Under the pieces are notes generated by a model. It made no database searches and was not told the DNA's origin. It was given only the letters and a program-made list of their open reading frames with translations. Positions 32,548 to 32,664 of a DNA stretch of 32,664 nt are shown piece by piece. The number at the start of each line of letters is the position of its first letter. Position 1 is the first letter of the stretch. The DNA comes from [Clostridium] fimetarium (GTDB lineage Bacteria; Bacillota; Clostridia; Lachnospirales; Lachnospiraceae). Made by a program: the position numbers and the translations under genes. The stretch covers positions 1-32,664 of the forward strand of contig NZ_FOJI01000025.1 in assembly GCF_900111235.1 (NCBI RefSeq). The letters run 5' to 3'.

Positions 32548-32664
32548 ATTCAAACCTCCTTTATATTTAAATAACTTCTCGGAATCTCCAGCCCTTATTC
32601 TATAAGGGTTTCAACTCCTATATTTTAAAAATCACCCACTTTTTTATCGAAAACGCTTGACAAA
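32548..32664. other. Right-end region upstream of the coat genes
   Basis: A 7-bp perfect hairpin CCCTTAT-tct-ATAAGGG (32592-32598 with 32602-32608) sits 45 bp before the coat genes. The window ends within TTGACA (32658-32663), read on the + strand. No gene is visible. It could be coat-gene leader, or the edge of an element that continues outside. Confidence 0.35.

Overview
The window reads as chromosomal DNA of a low-GC, endospore-forming anaerobe of the Clostridia, most likely a Lachnospiraceae-type organism. This rests on the complete spoIIIA operon, spoIVB and spo0A, a CotF-like coat gene, AT-rich intergenic DNA, strong GGAGG ribosome binding sites, and a PstS architecture I associate with that group. 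The species cannot be named from the sequence alone. Almost everything is on the + strand; only two small spore-coat-type genes at the right end are on the - strand.

Left part (1-4640). The window opens on the last ~90 nt (domains V and VI) of a group II intron whose body lies outside. A MacB/FtsX-type ABC exporter pair follows. Next is a small iron-linked cluster: a 35-residue one-helix membrane peptide, a FeoB-associated Cys-rich peptide behind two DtxR-type operators, and a short DtxR-family repressor. No feoA or feoB is present in the window.

Phosphate part (4690-11072). A PhoP-box-like array precedes pstS-pstC-pstA-pstB-phoU and the phoP-phoR two-component pair. The binding protein PstS has its two halves in swapped order (circular permutation). 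A ~650 bp gap after phoR holds a near-complete long palindrome of about 180-255 bp, three tandem ~32 bp repeats and two terminators.

Sporulation and housekeeping part (11724-28522). spoIIIAA-AH, asp23, nusB, xseA, xseB, ispA, dxs, a TlyA-type methyltransferase, nadK, argR, recN, spoIVB and spo0A lie in the order conserved across spore-forming Firmicutes, but accB/accC and folD, present in the Bacillus version, are absent. IspA carries an 18-bp tandem repeat expansion, and Spo0A has an Asn/Ser-rich linker.

Right part (28691-32664). An NlpC/P60 cell-wall hydrolase and glycogen synthase glgA are followed by tRNA-Leu(CAA). Directly behind the tRNA lies a compact multi-hairpin RNA candidate closed by a 7-bp stem and followed by its own terminator; I could not assign it to a known family. 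A GlsB/YeaQ-type membrane protein and the convergent CotF-like pair complete the window.

The items I consider most worth a second look are the structured RNA behind tRNA-Leu, the long palindrome behind phoR, the iron-regulated small-peptide cluster without feoAB, and the permuted PstS.
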